A DNA stretch of 64,000 nt from Clarkia xantiana subsp. parviflora (GCA_036873135.1 JAPTYO010000002.1:124001-188000), one strand, 5' to 3'. Shown: positions 35,501 to 48,962, counted from the stretch's first letter. Numbers and translations: made by a program. The notes: generated by a model not told the origin, from the letters alone.

Positions 35501-38419
35501 ACAGAAATCATTGTCTGTTACTTAGATATCTTGACAAACCACAGATCATTTGTGGCAAATTACCTGGATGAGGTGCCATATCTTTTGCATGGTAACAGAT
35601 TTTCCCCCAGATGAATCCAGGCTAAGACTCTCATAAGCACCCCAGAAAGCTGTAGCTGGCTATAATAACAAAACAGTAAATGGTCTATGATTCAGAACAT
35701 GATAGAAGAAATGACCAGAGAACGAAGCAGCACTGTTGTTAAGGAAGCTAGTTTATAAAATGATGTGTGTAAAGTGCTAGCTGGACTGCTGCACATCAAG
35801 GAACGGAGGACATATTTTGCTAAAAACTGCTCATAACTAGAATCCTAATTTCAAGGAATAGAGAATATCTGTTGAGAGAAGTAAAAAAGAATAAAGATAA
35901 CCCCTTACTTTAAATAATAACCCATGTTCTCTAGCATTATTCAAGCTCTTCACAACTTCACCATATGCTGACGCTTTCTTCTCAAGGATGGGCTGGTCAC
36001 CTAAAGGTACAATATCCATTCCAGTAGGAACAGATGAAATCTGAGGACTTGAAGCTGCAGAGGTGATCTGGGGAACACGGGCAATGGCACTGCTTTTATC
36101 AGAAATATTACTCCTAGGTAAGGAGGAGATCCTGCTCAAACTCTGTAGGAAATCACGTTTTTCTTTTTTCCAGTCATCCTGTTGGCAGTCCAATCACAAG
36201 GGAAAACAAGGTCATTGATCCACATAGCACAGCTTTACAGCCTTAAACTGTTTTACAGTAGGCACTAGGCACACAAAAATTTAACAAGCCGCCATGATGC
36301 AGCATTCACTTGCACGGAATAACGCATCTCAAACTATCTGACAGAGAAGCAAAAAACCACAACAGAAGAAAACAGATACTGGTAGTAATTCATTAGTATC
36401 AGTACCACCACAATTACCTATTTGACATAAGTACATAACCAAGTAAAGCTCAGCTAACATACTAAAATTCATAAGCAAAAAATCACTCCACAGAGTAACT
36501 GTCACCAAGGAAAATAGATCTTGACAGGTTTTCTAGTAAGCAAAAACTAGGATAAAGGTGGAAGCACTGAAACTTTCTAAAGGAATGTTATGGTGTGAAC
36601 TGTAAAACTAAAACCAGAGTTATATGAATAACTGCATCTAAAATGGCCTACCAGAAGAAGCAATAAGGAGGGAGAGTGACTAGATCAGCAACTAGAACAC
36701 CAGAGTACGTGTGCAAACTAAATATATGAAAAATTGATAGGTCTCACTAACCTCCAAAACTTTTAGCATGTGATCACTGAAACTTCTGAGGTTATCCTTC
36801 TGAGCTTGCTGAATAGCTGAGACCATTGCCATTTCATGAACCTGAGTTTAAATTTCCATAAAGAATACTTAATTACTTATTACATTCACCGATCACTATC
36901 TCGTAGATTAGAGGAACATCTTGCTAGTGATACAGTAGCAAAATTCTAATTTATTTATTCCCAGTGAGGAAACATGTAGCAACATCAGTACAAGTACATT
37001 AATCTTGTTCCTGAGGAAAATAAGAGATACTAGAAGCGCTATCCACCCCAATTTGAAAAGAGGTTTCATCAAGAGTACATTCAATCATCCTATTATTTCT
37101 TTCATCTTGAAAGCTAGGGCATGTTTACTATTAACCATTTTATTGGAGCTCAATTTACCTGCTGTAGATACTCTTCAAGACTTGTTGCCTCAGCTGGGAA
37201 GACATCCTCAAATGTCGTCTATGGCAAAAAAAACATGAAATAGTTGTTAGAGCTTCATTTTACAAGGCTTTGGAAAGTAGGTATAAACTAATATTTGGCA
37301 CAGTTTTTTTCGAAATGAACAAATAATCTTCTGTAGAATACAATATAATAAACCTACACCATTAAGCTACTATATAAGATCTTTTTTCCTGTAAATATAT
37401 TTGATAACAATCTGAACGATACCAATGCATATCAATCAGAAAGGAAGTGAGTTTTACCTTTAACTCAAAGGACTTCAAATCTCTTGCTAGTTGTTCTGCA
37501 TTTAATCCCTCACGTGCAAGAAGTCTACAAAAACAAAATGATATGGATTTACGTATCAGAGCTCAAGAGCCGTGCTCAACAGAGCGGATTAAATCAATTG
37601 GCCCAAACCTTGTCGCAGCAATAGACTGAGATGGAGCTTCAGCTCTATGAGTCCTTGCCTTAAGCTTCTTCGATAGAGCTTCTAGCTGATCCAAGTTCCT
37701 CTGAAAGAAAATGGATTTCGGTCAACATACTAATGGAGCATAAAATCCGGATGGAAATCCTCCACTAAGCTTCTAGCTATGGAAAAAAAAATTATAGAGA
37801 GAGCATCCGTTTTCTTGTAATTCTTTGTCGTGATTTTCTTGTAATTAATGTGCAGAAACATATAAAAAGAAACACAATTTTGAACTGTTCCGTACAACAT
37901 GAATTACGAAATTTTGAGGCCACACAGAGAAAAAAATCAATAGCCACATCCTAAAGTTTCAACACCAATAGTGAAACCATCCCTTGGCTGAAGAATGCAA
38001 CTGATATCAAGCGCCATGTGTCGAACATACAGTTTGAAGCTTATAAGCTCATTTCTGAAAATTATACTTCAGTTTGATTCTCAAACGTTTCAATCCATAA
38101 GTTTCAAATACAAATGGCTGAATGAATTACAACTGGAACTACAGCTCCAGAATTTGTAGGATGAAAAACATTACATTATCATAACGCTACAGCAGTTGAA
38201 TCAGTTAAAATCAACCAGTAGAGAATCCATGTTCACAATCGGTGGCCTTAGAAGATTATAGAACCCTAGAAAACTTGAATCATTTTCACCGGAAATAAAC
38301 TAGTATTTGGAGAAAACCTGGAGCGGAGGGAACTGAGCGGAAGGAGCAGCTTGTTCAAGAAGCTTTGTAGAGGAGTGTAGAAGATCGGTCCAGCTATTGA
38401 TGCCTCCGTCGCCCGCCAT
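32509..38419 (-). CDS. NUP93: Nucleoporin NUP93 (Nic96-like)
   Basis: Fifteen exons on the minus strand: 38318-38419, 37609-37700, 37458-37524, 37159-37218, 36752-36841, 35909-36178, 35564-35659, 35332-35466, 35052-35105, 34877-34960, 34459-34545, 33468-34361, 33144-33325, 32674-32965 and 32509-32586. They join in frame to about 860 aa, the size of Arabidopsis NUP93A (861 by memory). It starts MAGDGGINSWTDLLHSST and ends RDLYERVSRSL. The N-terminal 200 residues are helical and hydrophilic; the rest forms the alpha-solenoid Nic96 domain, with HPAQ, YDEAKDVAQ and LGNLPMALEYYAQAA. Role: scaffold of the inner ring of the nuclear pore, binding NUP205, NUP155 and NUP62-complex partners. The large 894-nt exon 12 carries the core. 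All junctions are GT-AG and in phase. AGCCCA near 38566 is a possible site II element in the promoter. Confidence 0.95.
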
Positions 38420-38644
38420 TGCCTGAGTTTCAGACTTCAGTGTGGAACTGTGGGTTCTCACTTCTCAGGGCGAGGGCCAATGAGAGAGGGAAAGTGCGAA
38501 TAGGAGGGAAGAAGAAAGGGTTTGTTTTAGGACTTTGTTTGGGCGGGTTCGTTTTTGGACTGGAAAGCCCATAATTGATTTAGAAGTTCTGGATCTAACC
38601 CGACACGTATTTAACCCGATCCTGATCCCGTAACTCATAGACTT

Positions 38645-38840
38645 GTAGGGGGCGTTTGGATGGATGTAACGTAAGATTACTTGTAATGCTGTGACCCATC
38701 GAATTGGTTCGTAATCAACAATGTAACGTGAAGTGTAATGTCAGATTACATTTTTTGTTTTGGTATGTAATGTATTTTGTAAAGTACATTGTAATACAAT
38801 GTGATTTACTTATTATTATAATATTAATCTATTTAAAAAT
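38645..38840. repeat. Dispersed MITE-like repeat, copy B
   Basis: Begins GGGGGCGTTTGGATGGATGTAA and has GTAATGTCAGATTACATTTTTTG, then TATTATTATAATATTAATCTAT. It matches the pattern at 12186-12370. Located about 230 bp upstream of the NUP93 ATG. Confidence 0.5.
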
Positions 38841-40831
38841 ATATTATATCATAATATGACAAATTTAAATATATATTTATTTTGAATTTTTTTTTTAACT
38901 TGATCCCTAAACTTTATCTTTAATATTTAAACATTAAATTTGAAAATTTAAGAGTTAAATTTACATTCTTGTGTTATTAAAAAAAATGCGAGAGAATTTC
39001 ATTTTATACTAATATTGTATGCAGTATTTTTTATTAAATAAATGAGTAATGAAGTGAACCGATAAATCTAACATGACATCTAGAAATCTAACATTTGACA
39101 ACACTTGTAAATGTTTGATCTTTAAATTGCAATCAAGAATCAAACCAACGGCCAATTAATGTAATACTAGATAGACATGGATTAAATTATGCAGCAAGAC
39201 ATCAAACTAGCAACTGTTGTTGCTGTTCTTTTTTTATTAATTTGATTCGATCACTGAAAACTATTACAACAACACTATTTATACTTCCATATAATAACTT
39301 CTCCAAGTAACTAACTCTAATTTCTCTTATATATGCCCATAAAATACATGATATTTTTTTCTTATAAAACTGACATTTAACTCAACAACAACCGACTCGA
39401 ACTTAACCAAACATAATATAACTAAACACTGACTTGATACTTCACTAACTCTAATCGTCTGCAACTCCTTTGTGTCAACAACACTTTTTTCTATGTCAGC
39501 GACTCCTTCTAGTGTCCACATATGTATCAACAACAACTTCTTAAATTTTTTTTTTCTACATTCCAAATAATTCGACTAGAGTTGAATCCTTTTATACTCT
39601 TACTTCTATACTTTTGCACAGTATAACACACTATACACACATACTCCCTAAACTGAACCATCTTGCAAGACTTCAACATTACAACATTGCATCTTCAATT
39701 AGATTGATTCTCAAGGTCATGCAACAAATTTACAACTTAAATTTATGAATTCAACATACAACTTTCTACATTTATTGCGTCATATATGCGTCATAGAACA
39801 TATACAATATATATTTTTATGAAAAACGAGTGGGTATTAGAATAATTTTGACAATAAAGTTAAAGAGAGACGTGAAAATAAAGATTGCCTTATTGATATG
39901 AATGTTAGAATTTATGATTAGTGTGAGTGGTTAATAATTTTGCTGGTTCATTGATTGATACTACATAATATATATAGTAAAAATGAGATAAATTAAACTA
40001 TGAAACAAAGAATAATTAACATGAAGGTTAATTCTCATTCAGAGTTAATATTCACTTTGGAGTACATATTCGAGTTATTATTTTATTGTTTTAAGATTCA
40101 AACTCTTCTAGATTTAAGAAAGATTTAGACACTACATTCTTAACAGTCTCCCTCTAATTTGTTAACCACTTTAAATAATCATCAAGTTACTTCATTATTC
40201 TAAGCCATAATTATTTTCCGATGTGATGTACGATAGAGCCAATAAATTATTAATATTTTAGTAGAACTATAAGCATAAATGTGATCTCATACGCATCATG
40301 CATGCATGAGCTATTCCATTTGTATTAGTAAACAATTCATTCACTAAAAAGTGATGAATTATATTTATACATCCACGAAAAATGTTTCATTTTACATGAA
40401 GCATATATATAAAGTATTTACAAAGCAAATATAATATAAATGTATAAATCATTTATCAATCCAAGTTATATTCTTAGACATGTAGAGTTCATCTATATAT
40501 TTTATAATCGAGATTGACCCGTTGAGATACATTCTAATTTTCTTCCTCGTTGTGTTGTCTGCACGCAGCCTCAATATAACTGTAATAACCACGCTGCCTC
40601 AAAGGTTTGACGAGACTTCCTAAACTTTCGGTATTATATATTTTAATCCAAAATGTGTAATTATTTTTAATTTAGTCATTTCAAGTTTAATATTTCACAC
40701 CACGTAATATTTTTTTTTTTAATGTTAATTTCCCTCGGTTCAATTATTTTCATTGATAAAATATTGTTTCGTCCATGTGTACTTATATGTATATATATCG
40801 GTTTCATTGAGTTCCAAGAACAGCTTTCAAA
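38841..40831. other. AT-rich intergenic region
   Basis: No gene is seen. About 2 kb of AT-rich DNA without long open frames or clear repeats. Confidence 0.4.
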
Positions 40832-40895
40832 ATGGACGTGGTTACTTTTTTGTTCAAAATGAACGTTACTTTTTTGTTCAAAATGGACGAGTAAA
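40832..40895. repeat. 24-bp direct repeat near the ACA promoter
   Basis: GTTACTTTTTTGTTCAAAATG occurs twice in a row. A further word, CATGTGATTACTTTCCGTCCAAATGG at about 41015, resembles CATGTGATCCATTCCGTCCAAGTTGC in P450 intron 1 (about 24145), so an unplaced dispersed repeat may cover 40830-41110. Confidence 0.5.
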
Positions 40896-43130
40896 TTAAC
40901 AATGCAAAACTTTTGAATTCTGATATAGTTGAAAGTTTTTTTTTTTTAAAAAAAAATCTTATGTAAGAAGAAGATAGGTGTATATTTGTCTATTCAAGCG
41001 TCACACGTGCTAGACATGTGATTACTTTCCGTCCAAATGGATGCGTAAAGTGACAGTGCAACAATTTGGACTTTTAAATGGAACACTTTACGTTGATGAT
41101 TAGTTGGTGTAAGACACAAGTTGTGTTTTGAGGCGCGATATAAGGCCCAACGTCTTTCATGTCCTCCTCCTCCTATGGTGAAGAAGAATCCTCTGTTTTT
41201 GCGTAGCTTCCCTCTGCTCCGCATCGCTGACCTCTCTCTTTCTCTCGATCAAGTGGATGACAGATTCAGCCACAGCAGAAGAAGCATGGAGAGTCTTTTG
41301 AAGGATTTTCAAGTTGATTCGAAGAATCCATCAGAGGAAGCTCTAAGGAAATGGAGGAACGCTGTCAGCGTCGTCAAAAACCCACGGAGGCGATTCCGCA
41401 TGATCGCCGATCTAGCCAAGAGATCCGAAGCTGAAAAGAAACGTCACGACATTCAGGTACGCAGTGTCACTCTGATTCTAACACTAGATTTCTCATTGTG
41501 TTGTTAGTTTCCATTAAAATCCCTGGAATCATTAATCTCCGGCGTCAGTTCGTCGAATACGCTATTCTGGTAGTTGTTTCAATTAGGAAACATAATAAAA
41601 TGCGGTACATGATTACTTTTTCTGAATGTGGTCTCTGCTGTCAAAGCATTTGAAAGTATCACTATACTAATTAGCAGAATCACAGCTTTGCCATTGTAGT
41701 TTTGAGATGATTCCTGTTCATGTTTTTTTTTTTTTTCTGCCGCCAAACAGTACTGCTGCCTCTACTTCTCTTCTCATAAGAAGAATTCAATTCTCTATAT
41801 AAAAAAAAAAAAAATCTAGTGCTTCAAATAGACGCGGCAACTGCGGCGATCAAAGTTGCGGCCAGCGAGGCCATATTATTAATAATATGTACACATAAAT
41901 AAAATACGATATTAGATCGTCTTCTCCACTAGATTGTTACAAGCTGCGGCTCTGGCCTTCAATATTATTATTTTGTCTCCTTTAGGGTTAAGGATTTTTC
42001 TTTTGTTTTGCATTAAGCATCCATAAAATATTAGACATTAATTATTTGTCTTTCTTCTTCTGTCAGAAACTCAGAATTCTTCTAAAGGCATTCATTGCTA
42101 AATTTATATTGGCATATGTTAGAAGTTGGAACATGTTTAAAAAACTCAACTAGATTAATAAAATATTTTAAAATTAATTAGAGTGTTTTTTTTTTCCAGA
42201 TTTATTAGGTGTCAACTAGAATAGTTAATATGTAATAGGTAAAATGTTGACTACAAAGATTCTTCATTCATATGTATCATATTGTAACATTAGATTAAAA
42301 ACAAAGTGCTGTATCGATATGTATACTTTACCCAAATTATATAGAGTAGATTGATTTGTAAGGAGTTCTCCCTAAGTGGTGAGTATGTCAAGTTTATAAA
42401 TTTTCCGCTCTATAATGAAAAAAAAAAAAAAAAAAAAACTCCATTGACATTGAGTATGAAAAAAATTCTGTTCAATAGTGAAGAAAAAAATAATAGATAT
42501 ATATAAATAGTTAAGTGAGTAAGTGACAGATATAGTAAATTGATTGAGATTTTGGAAAATAGTAAGCACGTCTTTTCACTCTCCCTATACTTTTGGACCT
42601 TTGGTAACTAGTTGATGACTGACATGCACGTACGTCTTTCTCGTTATTCTGTCGCAATTTTCTCTAATAATAATTCCTCTTTCTATATATAGATTATTAT
42701 ATAGTAAAATTAAAGGTAAATGCTGGCTAGCTCGGTCCCGTGAGCAAAATCAGAATTATATTTTTCCTAATGCCATTATTTCATAAATCAATACAAAAAT
42801 GCAATCAGAGCAGAACATATGCTCTATTACTTGATTGAGAATCTAGTATAATATTTTTGATACTCGGTTCTCACAAGACACAAAGTAAATGGCATATTTA
42901 TTTAAATTTGTAAAAAAAATTACTTCGATAATATTTTTGTTATTAATTTTAAAACAATAGTATTGTTGAACTTTTTTCCACAAAATCAGTCTAAAAAATA
43001 ATAATTTAAGTTGATAACAACCGTCACCCCGTCTTCTATATAGTAAGTATAAATAGAACCAATTAGAAATGATGGTGTTCTACTCGTTAAGCTCTCACAT
43101 AGTTTAATTCAAAATTTCCATGTTCAGAAT

Positions 43131-43778
43131 TGTTGGATCACGGCAGGAGCTCCGGTTACGGTGACGGATTCCTTAGCTCCTCGCAATCCTGCAAAAGGGG
43201 AATAGAGGGCAGTGGCCCAGAATCCCTCTCCGATGCTTAACGTAAGTACGGCGGCCACAGAGCAAGCAAGCAATATTTGTGTATGTATAAAGCGTAACCC
43301 TAATCTGGAATAACTTCCCTCCTTTTATAGAGGAAAGGCTATCCCAGTTACCTGATTGGGCGGTTGGATTGTGATCCACTATCCCACATATCTCGCCGTA
43401 TATCTTGCCACGTATCTTGCACAGTTATTCGTATCCCACATATCTCGCCCATTATACCACTACTGTAATCGTGGCGAGAATTCCGGGATTGTGCTCTTAC
43501 TGGCGAGTCTCGATCATTATCGGAGACTCCCAAGTTACATCGTTGAGGATTCGGTGTCGGGGAGTGGTATCAACTCCCATATCGGGACCGACTACGTCCA
43601 GGTCCGATATCTTCGGGGCTCTCCCCTGTCGGAGCCATACTTACTCGGGGCTATTCAATGTCGGGACCTCCTTCCGTCGGAGCCTTTATCCTTCCAGCAG
43701 CCCAGCTCCTAGCCCAACGGGCCTAATCGCCGTTTGCTAATCGTTAAGGGGCCTAACGGCCTTCGCCAGGGCCCATCA
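43131..43778 (-). mobile_element. Solo LTR with TG...CA ends and 5-bp target duplication
   Basis: A 648-bp GC-richer segment in ACA intron 1. It starts TGTTGGATCA and ends GGGCCCATCA. The flanks 43126-43130 and 43779-43783 are both AGAAT, a perfect 5-bp TSD. On the minus strand it has a TATA box (CTATAAAAGGAGG, about 43317-43329) followed by U5-like sequence with GCTTAAC-like phrases and CA at the end, so the LTR is in minus orientation. No internal retrotransposon sequence is next to it, which fits LTR-LTR recombination. The superfamily was not assigned. Confidence 0.8.
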
Positions 43779-43963
43779 AGAATCTAGTCGCCGTTTAATT
43801 CACATACCACATCAAGTATACAAGAATCTTATTAACTGATCTACCTCTTAACTATATTAGGTTGTTAATACTTAGTGGGATACGGGGTTTTGACCTAATT
43901 AGAATATCAGATTCTACCTAGTTCACATATTGCGTCTGATATAAGAAAAGATTAGTAGAACTG

Positions 43964-44158
43964 GACTTAACGAGTTGATCTCTTAACTATACTAGACTGC
44001 TATTGACGTTCAACCTCTTGACTATACTAGGTTGCTGATAGGGTACGATGTCAGTGCATGTGTTGAGCTTAACGAGCTGATTCCTTAACTATTCTAATAT
44101 GCTCCGACCTCATAACTATAGTAGGCTACTGATAGAATACGATGTCAGTGCATGCGAT
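43964..44158. repeat. Degenerate tandem repeat in ACA intron 1, about 101-bp unit
   Basis: Two units share CTTAACGAGYTGAT, CTTAACTAT, CTATACTAGG/CTATAGTAGG, and end ACGATGTCAGTGCATG. A further half-unit, ACCTCTTAACTATATTAGGTTG, lies upstream at about 43843. Confidence 0.7.
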
Positions 44159-47100
44159 TGTTGTTTATTAGTAGTACACCGAAAAGCATAAACATTATGT
44201 AGTGGAATAGGTCTAGTCACAAATCACAACTATTAACACGTTCATTTACTTGAAAAAAAAAAATCTGAACAGGCATTAATCAAGAGAGGGTTTGGTTTTT
44301 TCAATAATGTCAACCAACGAAATTTCTTTGAAGTTTCGCCATAACAGATAGATGCAAGATGGCTGCATAAGACAGTTTTGAGTTAAGGATGTAAAAGTCA
44401 AGTCATGAAGATGTACAAGATTCAAAATAAGTGAAGCCAATTGCTCCTCCTCCACTTTAATTGTTAGGACCGCACAAAGTAGACTAGAGAATTTCAAACG
44501 CATACGGAAGCTAATATTATTCTCCTGCATGCAGATAAGGAACCTATACTTTACCTATTCCTCAAAAGTAACTTTCTACTTATTCTTCAGTAAATAAATG
44601 GCCGTGTTATACTACTAATAAGGGATTGATCTTTCAAGTCCCATTAATTAATGGGATCCTCTTCAGCACTTGAATGAGACTCAGTAGGAATGAAATAGCT
44701 AAGATAATGAACATTTGATTATAAATTAGACTTACCTGTAATATTTTATATCTAACAAATCGTTAAAAACATTATAAAGCAGCAAATAAACATTCCAATC
44801 AATTTAGTATTGATGATAGATGCTATTTACTTTGTGTTTTACCTTTTAAAGATTAAACGGATACACGCAGACACATTTTGCAATCTGGTAGTGTAATCAG
44901 ACCACATGCTCTGACACAGTCTTTCCAGGTTGATAATGCAAATTCTCTTGTAAAAGCAAGGACGTTGTATGATCATCGTTGGATTGAAGTTGAACAAGGT
45001 TCATTAATTTTAGACTCAGTCCAAATCATATTGTTTGCTGTGAGTCTTTGTTTTCCCTTTGCTCCTGCACCAAAATGAAGATTGCTACTTCTATGTATAG
45101 TTTGTCCCATGCAAGATCGGAATCGGATTCAGTAAAGAATGATAGGATTTTAGCATAGAAGAGATAACTGTTAAAGTATGTCGCAAGTTAACATTATTAG
45201 ATGAGGTATGTGCTTCATTGTTCCTTTTTCTTTGAAACAGGAAAAGATACGAGTAGCCCTTTATGTTCAAAAGGCAGCCCTCCAATTCATTGATGGTATA
45301 TGTTTCTTCAAAGTTTAAAATGACTAACTTCGGTTACAGTCTTCTTAATCAATATATTGATGTTTCTGCAGCTGCTGGTCAGATTGAATACACGCTTTCT
45401 GAAGAAGCAAGACAAGCAGGTTTTGGTATCGATGCAGATGAACTTGCATCCATTGTACGTTCACACGACGCTAAGCGACTGAAACGTCATGGAGGAGTTG
45501 CAGGAATCGTGTGGAAACTCTCTGTCTCTCCCGAGGAAGGAATTCCAACACACACTATAACAACAAGACAAAAGCTCTACGGATTGAACCAATTCACAGA
45601 GAAACCAGGCAGATCATTTGTGATGTTTGTATGGGAAGCTTTGCAAGATTTGACTCTCATGATCCTTATGGTATGTGCTGCCGTTTCTATAGGCGTTGGA
45701 ATCGCCACTGAAGGGTGGCCTAGTGGCATGTACGATGGTCTCGGGATATTACTCAGTATAGTTCTAGTGGTATCAGTGACTGCAATCAGTGACTACAACC
45801 AGTCTCTGCAGTTCAGGGATTTGGATAAGGAGAAGAAGAAAATCTCTGTTCAAGTCACTCGGGATGGGAACCGAGACAAGGTCTCCATATTCGACTTGGT
45901 TGTTGGGGATATTGTCCATTTGTCCATTGGTGATCAAGTTCCAGCAGATGGAGTTTTTCTATCGGGATATAGCTTGTTGATCGACGAGTCGAGCCTCTCA
46001 GGTGAGAGTGAGCCTGTCAATGTGTATGACAAGAAGCCTTTTCTACTCTCTGGGACCAAAGTGCAAGACGGTTCGGGTAAAATGTTGGTTACAACAGTGG
46101 GAATGAAGACAGAATGGGGAAAGTTGATGGAGACTTTGAGCGAAGGCGGAGATGATGAGACACCTTTGCAGGTGAAGCTCAATGGTGTAGCCACAGTTAT
46201 AGGAAAGATTGGTCTAGTTTTTGCAGTATTGACATTTTTAGTGCTAACAGTAAGGTTCCTAGTGGAGAAGATGTTGAAACATGAAATTACTGTCTGGTCT
46301 TCCACAGATGCTATGACACTTGTGAATTACTTTGCTATTGCAGTAACTATAGTCGTCGTTGCAGTCCCAGAAGGATTGCCGCTCGCCGTGACCCTCAGCC
46401 TCGCATTTGCAATGAAGAAACTGATGAATGATTGGGCCCTTGTGAGGAAACTCTCAGCTTGTGAGACCATGGGTTCAGCTACCTGCATTTGCACTGATAA
46501 AACTGGGACATTGACCACAAACCACATGGTTGTTACCAAGATATGGCTATGTGATAAAGGTAAAGACTTGACAGATTCAAGAAGTATTGAGAACCTTAAA
46601 TCAGGAACCCCACCAACAGTTACCAACACCCTTTCCCAAGCTATCTTTCTAAATACTTCTTCTGAAGTTGTCAAGAACAAAGATGGAAAGCAAATCATTC
46701 TGGGAACCCCTACAGAATCTGCCCTATTAGAATTCGGGCTATCTTTAGGGGGTGAGTTCCACGCTAAGCGCCACGAGTATAAGATCCTCAAAGTTGAGCC
46801 ATTTAGTTCAGTTCGTAAGAAGATGTCTGTTCTTGTTGCTCTTCCTGACAATGATAGAGTAAGAGCCTTCTGCAAAGGTGCATCCGAAATTATACTGAAG
46901 ATGTGTGACAAGATTGTGAGCATCAATGGAGAAATCACTCAATTGTCGGAAGAGCGGGTTAACATTGTATTAGATGTCATTAACGAATTTGCTTGTGATG
47001 CCTTGAGGACTCTCTGCTTGGCCTATAAAGACATAGATGATGTAAATAATGAAAGTGAGGTTCCTGATAGTGGATATACATTGATAACTGTGGTAGGTAT

Positions 47101-48635
47101 CAAAGATCCGGTCAGGCCTGGTGTCAGAGAGGCGGTTCAGACCTGTTTAGCAGCTGGGATCACAGTAAGGATGGTGACTGGTGACAATATCAATACAGCT
47201 AAAGCCATTGCCAAAGAGTGCGGTATACTTACAGCCCAAGGAATTGCTATAGAAGGAGAAGAATTCCGCAACATGTCCCCCGAAAGGATGAAGGACGTAA
47301 TACCAAGAATTCAGGTATGTCTTTGTCCTATGGACTTTTACTCAAAAAGTATTTGAGATTTATCATAAATGAATGTCTATTATGGATACAGGTAATGGCA
47401 AGGTCATTGCCACTTGACAAACACACCCTAGTCACCAATCTTAGGAAGATGTTTGATGAGGTTGTTGCAGTCACCGGTGATGGAACCAACGATGCTCCTG
47501 CTTTGCATGAGGCTGACATTGGCCTTGCTATGTGCATTGCAGGAACCGAGGTACTGTTTGTTTTCTGTAACTTGGCACCATCATCCATGCACTTTGATTT
47601 ATCGATTGATTCTTCCTTTTAGGTTGCAAAAGAAAGCGCGGATGTTATAATCCTCAATGACAATTTTGCAACAATAGTGAATGTGGCCAAATGGGGACGT
47701 GCTATATACATCAACATCCAGAAATTTGTGCAGTTCCAGTTAACTGTAAATGTTGTTGCACTGGTGATAAATTTCTTCTCGGCATGCATCTCAGGTGTTA
47801 ATGCCACCTTAAGCTTTATATCATTTGCAGAGTATCCAAATCCTATTATCACAGACTCACAGTGTAGATAGAAATTGATCATGCTTCATTTTTTCAAAAC
47901 AAATTTCTTCAGGATCGGCTCCACTAACGGCTGTGCAGTTGCTTTGGGTAAACATGATTATGGACACTCTGGGTGCACTTGCATTAGCCACAGAACCGCC
48001 AAATGATGAACTAATGAAGCGACCACCGGTTGGAAAAGGCACCAGTTTCATAAGCAAGGCCATGTGGCGCAACATAGCAGGCCAGAGCATTTACCAGCTT
48101 ATCGTCCTTGCACTTCTCAATTTTGACGGCAAGAGGTTGCTGAATCTTCAGGGTTCAGATGCTACTGATGTTCTTAACACCGTGATCTTCAATGCATTCG
48201 TCTTCTGTCAGGTTCACATCCACATCCTCAACCCCAACCTTTAACAGTATTCATTAGCCATCATCAAGCATAAAAGAATCAAAATGTTGATTTTCAAGTT
48301 CCTCCTCGTGTTTTTGTTGTTGTTTCAGGTGTTCAACGAAATAAATAGCAGGGACATAGAGAAGAGAAACGTATTCAGGGGGAATGTTCGATAGTTGGAT
48401 ATTCATCGTCGTGATAGTTTCCACGGTTGCCTTTCAGGCGATAATAGTGGAGTTCCTGGGGACATTTGCAAGCACCGTGCCGCTCAGCTGGCAGCTCTGG
48501 CTCCTCTGCGTCGTGATTGGTTCGATAAGCTTACCTGTCGGTGCCATCCTGAAGTGCATCCCAGTGGATGGAAGCTTGGACAAGAAACAGCATGACGGAT
48601 ATGAGGCATTACCCTCAGGGCCAGAATTAGCTTAG

Positions 48636-48962
48636 AGTTGATCATTTTGTTTCTAGGAGCATTATTATACGGAATAAGAAAGCTGACAGATATATATACA
48701 CATAGAACAATCTGCATATCTGACGCTCACAGAATTGTCGACAAACATTGTTAAACTAAATTTAAACTTAAAGAGTGATAATATAATAAATTAATAATTG
48801 AAACACACTATTCAGTCTCCACGGCTAGTTATTTCCCTCCCTAACAGCTCTCCTAAGGCAAGGCCGCGTATGCACAAAATTTCAACTTTTAGACACGAAA
48901 TTGCGTGGCATAAAGGCTCATTATTCTCTAGTTAATAAAGAAAGAAAGAATGGCCCTAATAT
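48636..48962. other. Convergent 3' regions of ACA and the transporter
   Basis: No gene is seen; overlapping 3' UTRs are expected in this 327-bp stretch. Confidence 0.4.

Larger units (their letters stand above)
41286..48635 (+). pseudogene. ACA11: Autoinhibited Ca2+-ATPase, ACA4/ACA11 type, with a 1-nt frameshift in the last exon
   Basis: Seven exons: 41286-41456, 45241-45295, 45372-47314, 47392-47550, 47623-47794, 47913-48211 and 48329-48635. Exons 1-6 join in phase and give 933 aa. The N-terminus has the autoinhibitory/calmodulin region (KWRNAVSVVKNPRRRFRMIADL). Then PEGLPLAV (TM4), phosphorylated Asp in CTDKTGTLT, and hinge [11 protein letters not shown]. Exon 7 starts VFNEINSRDIEKRNVFRG, but a five-G run at 48378-48382 shifts the frame, giving a stop at 48392-48394 (about 954 aa). 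One G fewer would open the rest of the family C-terminus to 48635 (about 1034 aa; ACA4 is 1030, ACA11 1025). As read, the last transmembrane helices are lost. Role of the family: vacuolar/endomembrane P2B pump moving Ca2+ out of the cytosol. It may be a sequencing error rather than a real pseudogene. Intron 1 is 3784 bp. Confidence 0.8.

Noticed and set aside
38841..40831. Long gap considered for a hidden gene
   Set aside because: No frame above about 80 codons shows codon structure, splice context or known motif.
43356..43740. Two overlapping open frames on the plus strand
   Set aside because: They are inside the solo LTR and resemble no protein domain.
46327..46938. 203-codon open frame opposite the Ca2+-ATPase
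   Set aside because: Antisense shadow of the long conserved exon 3.
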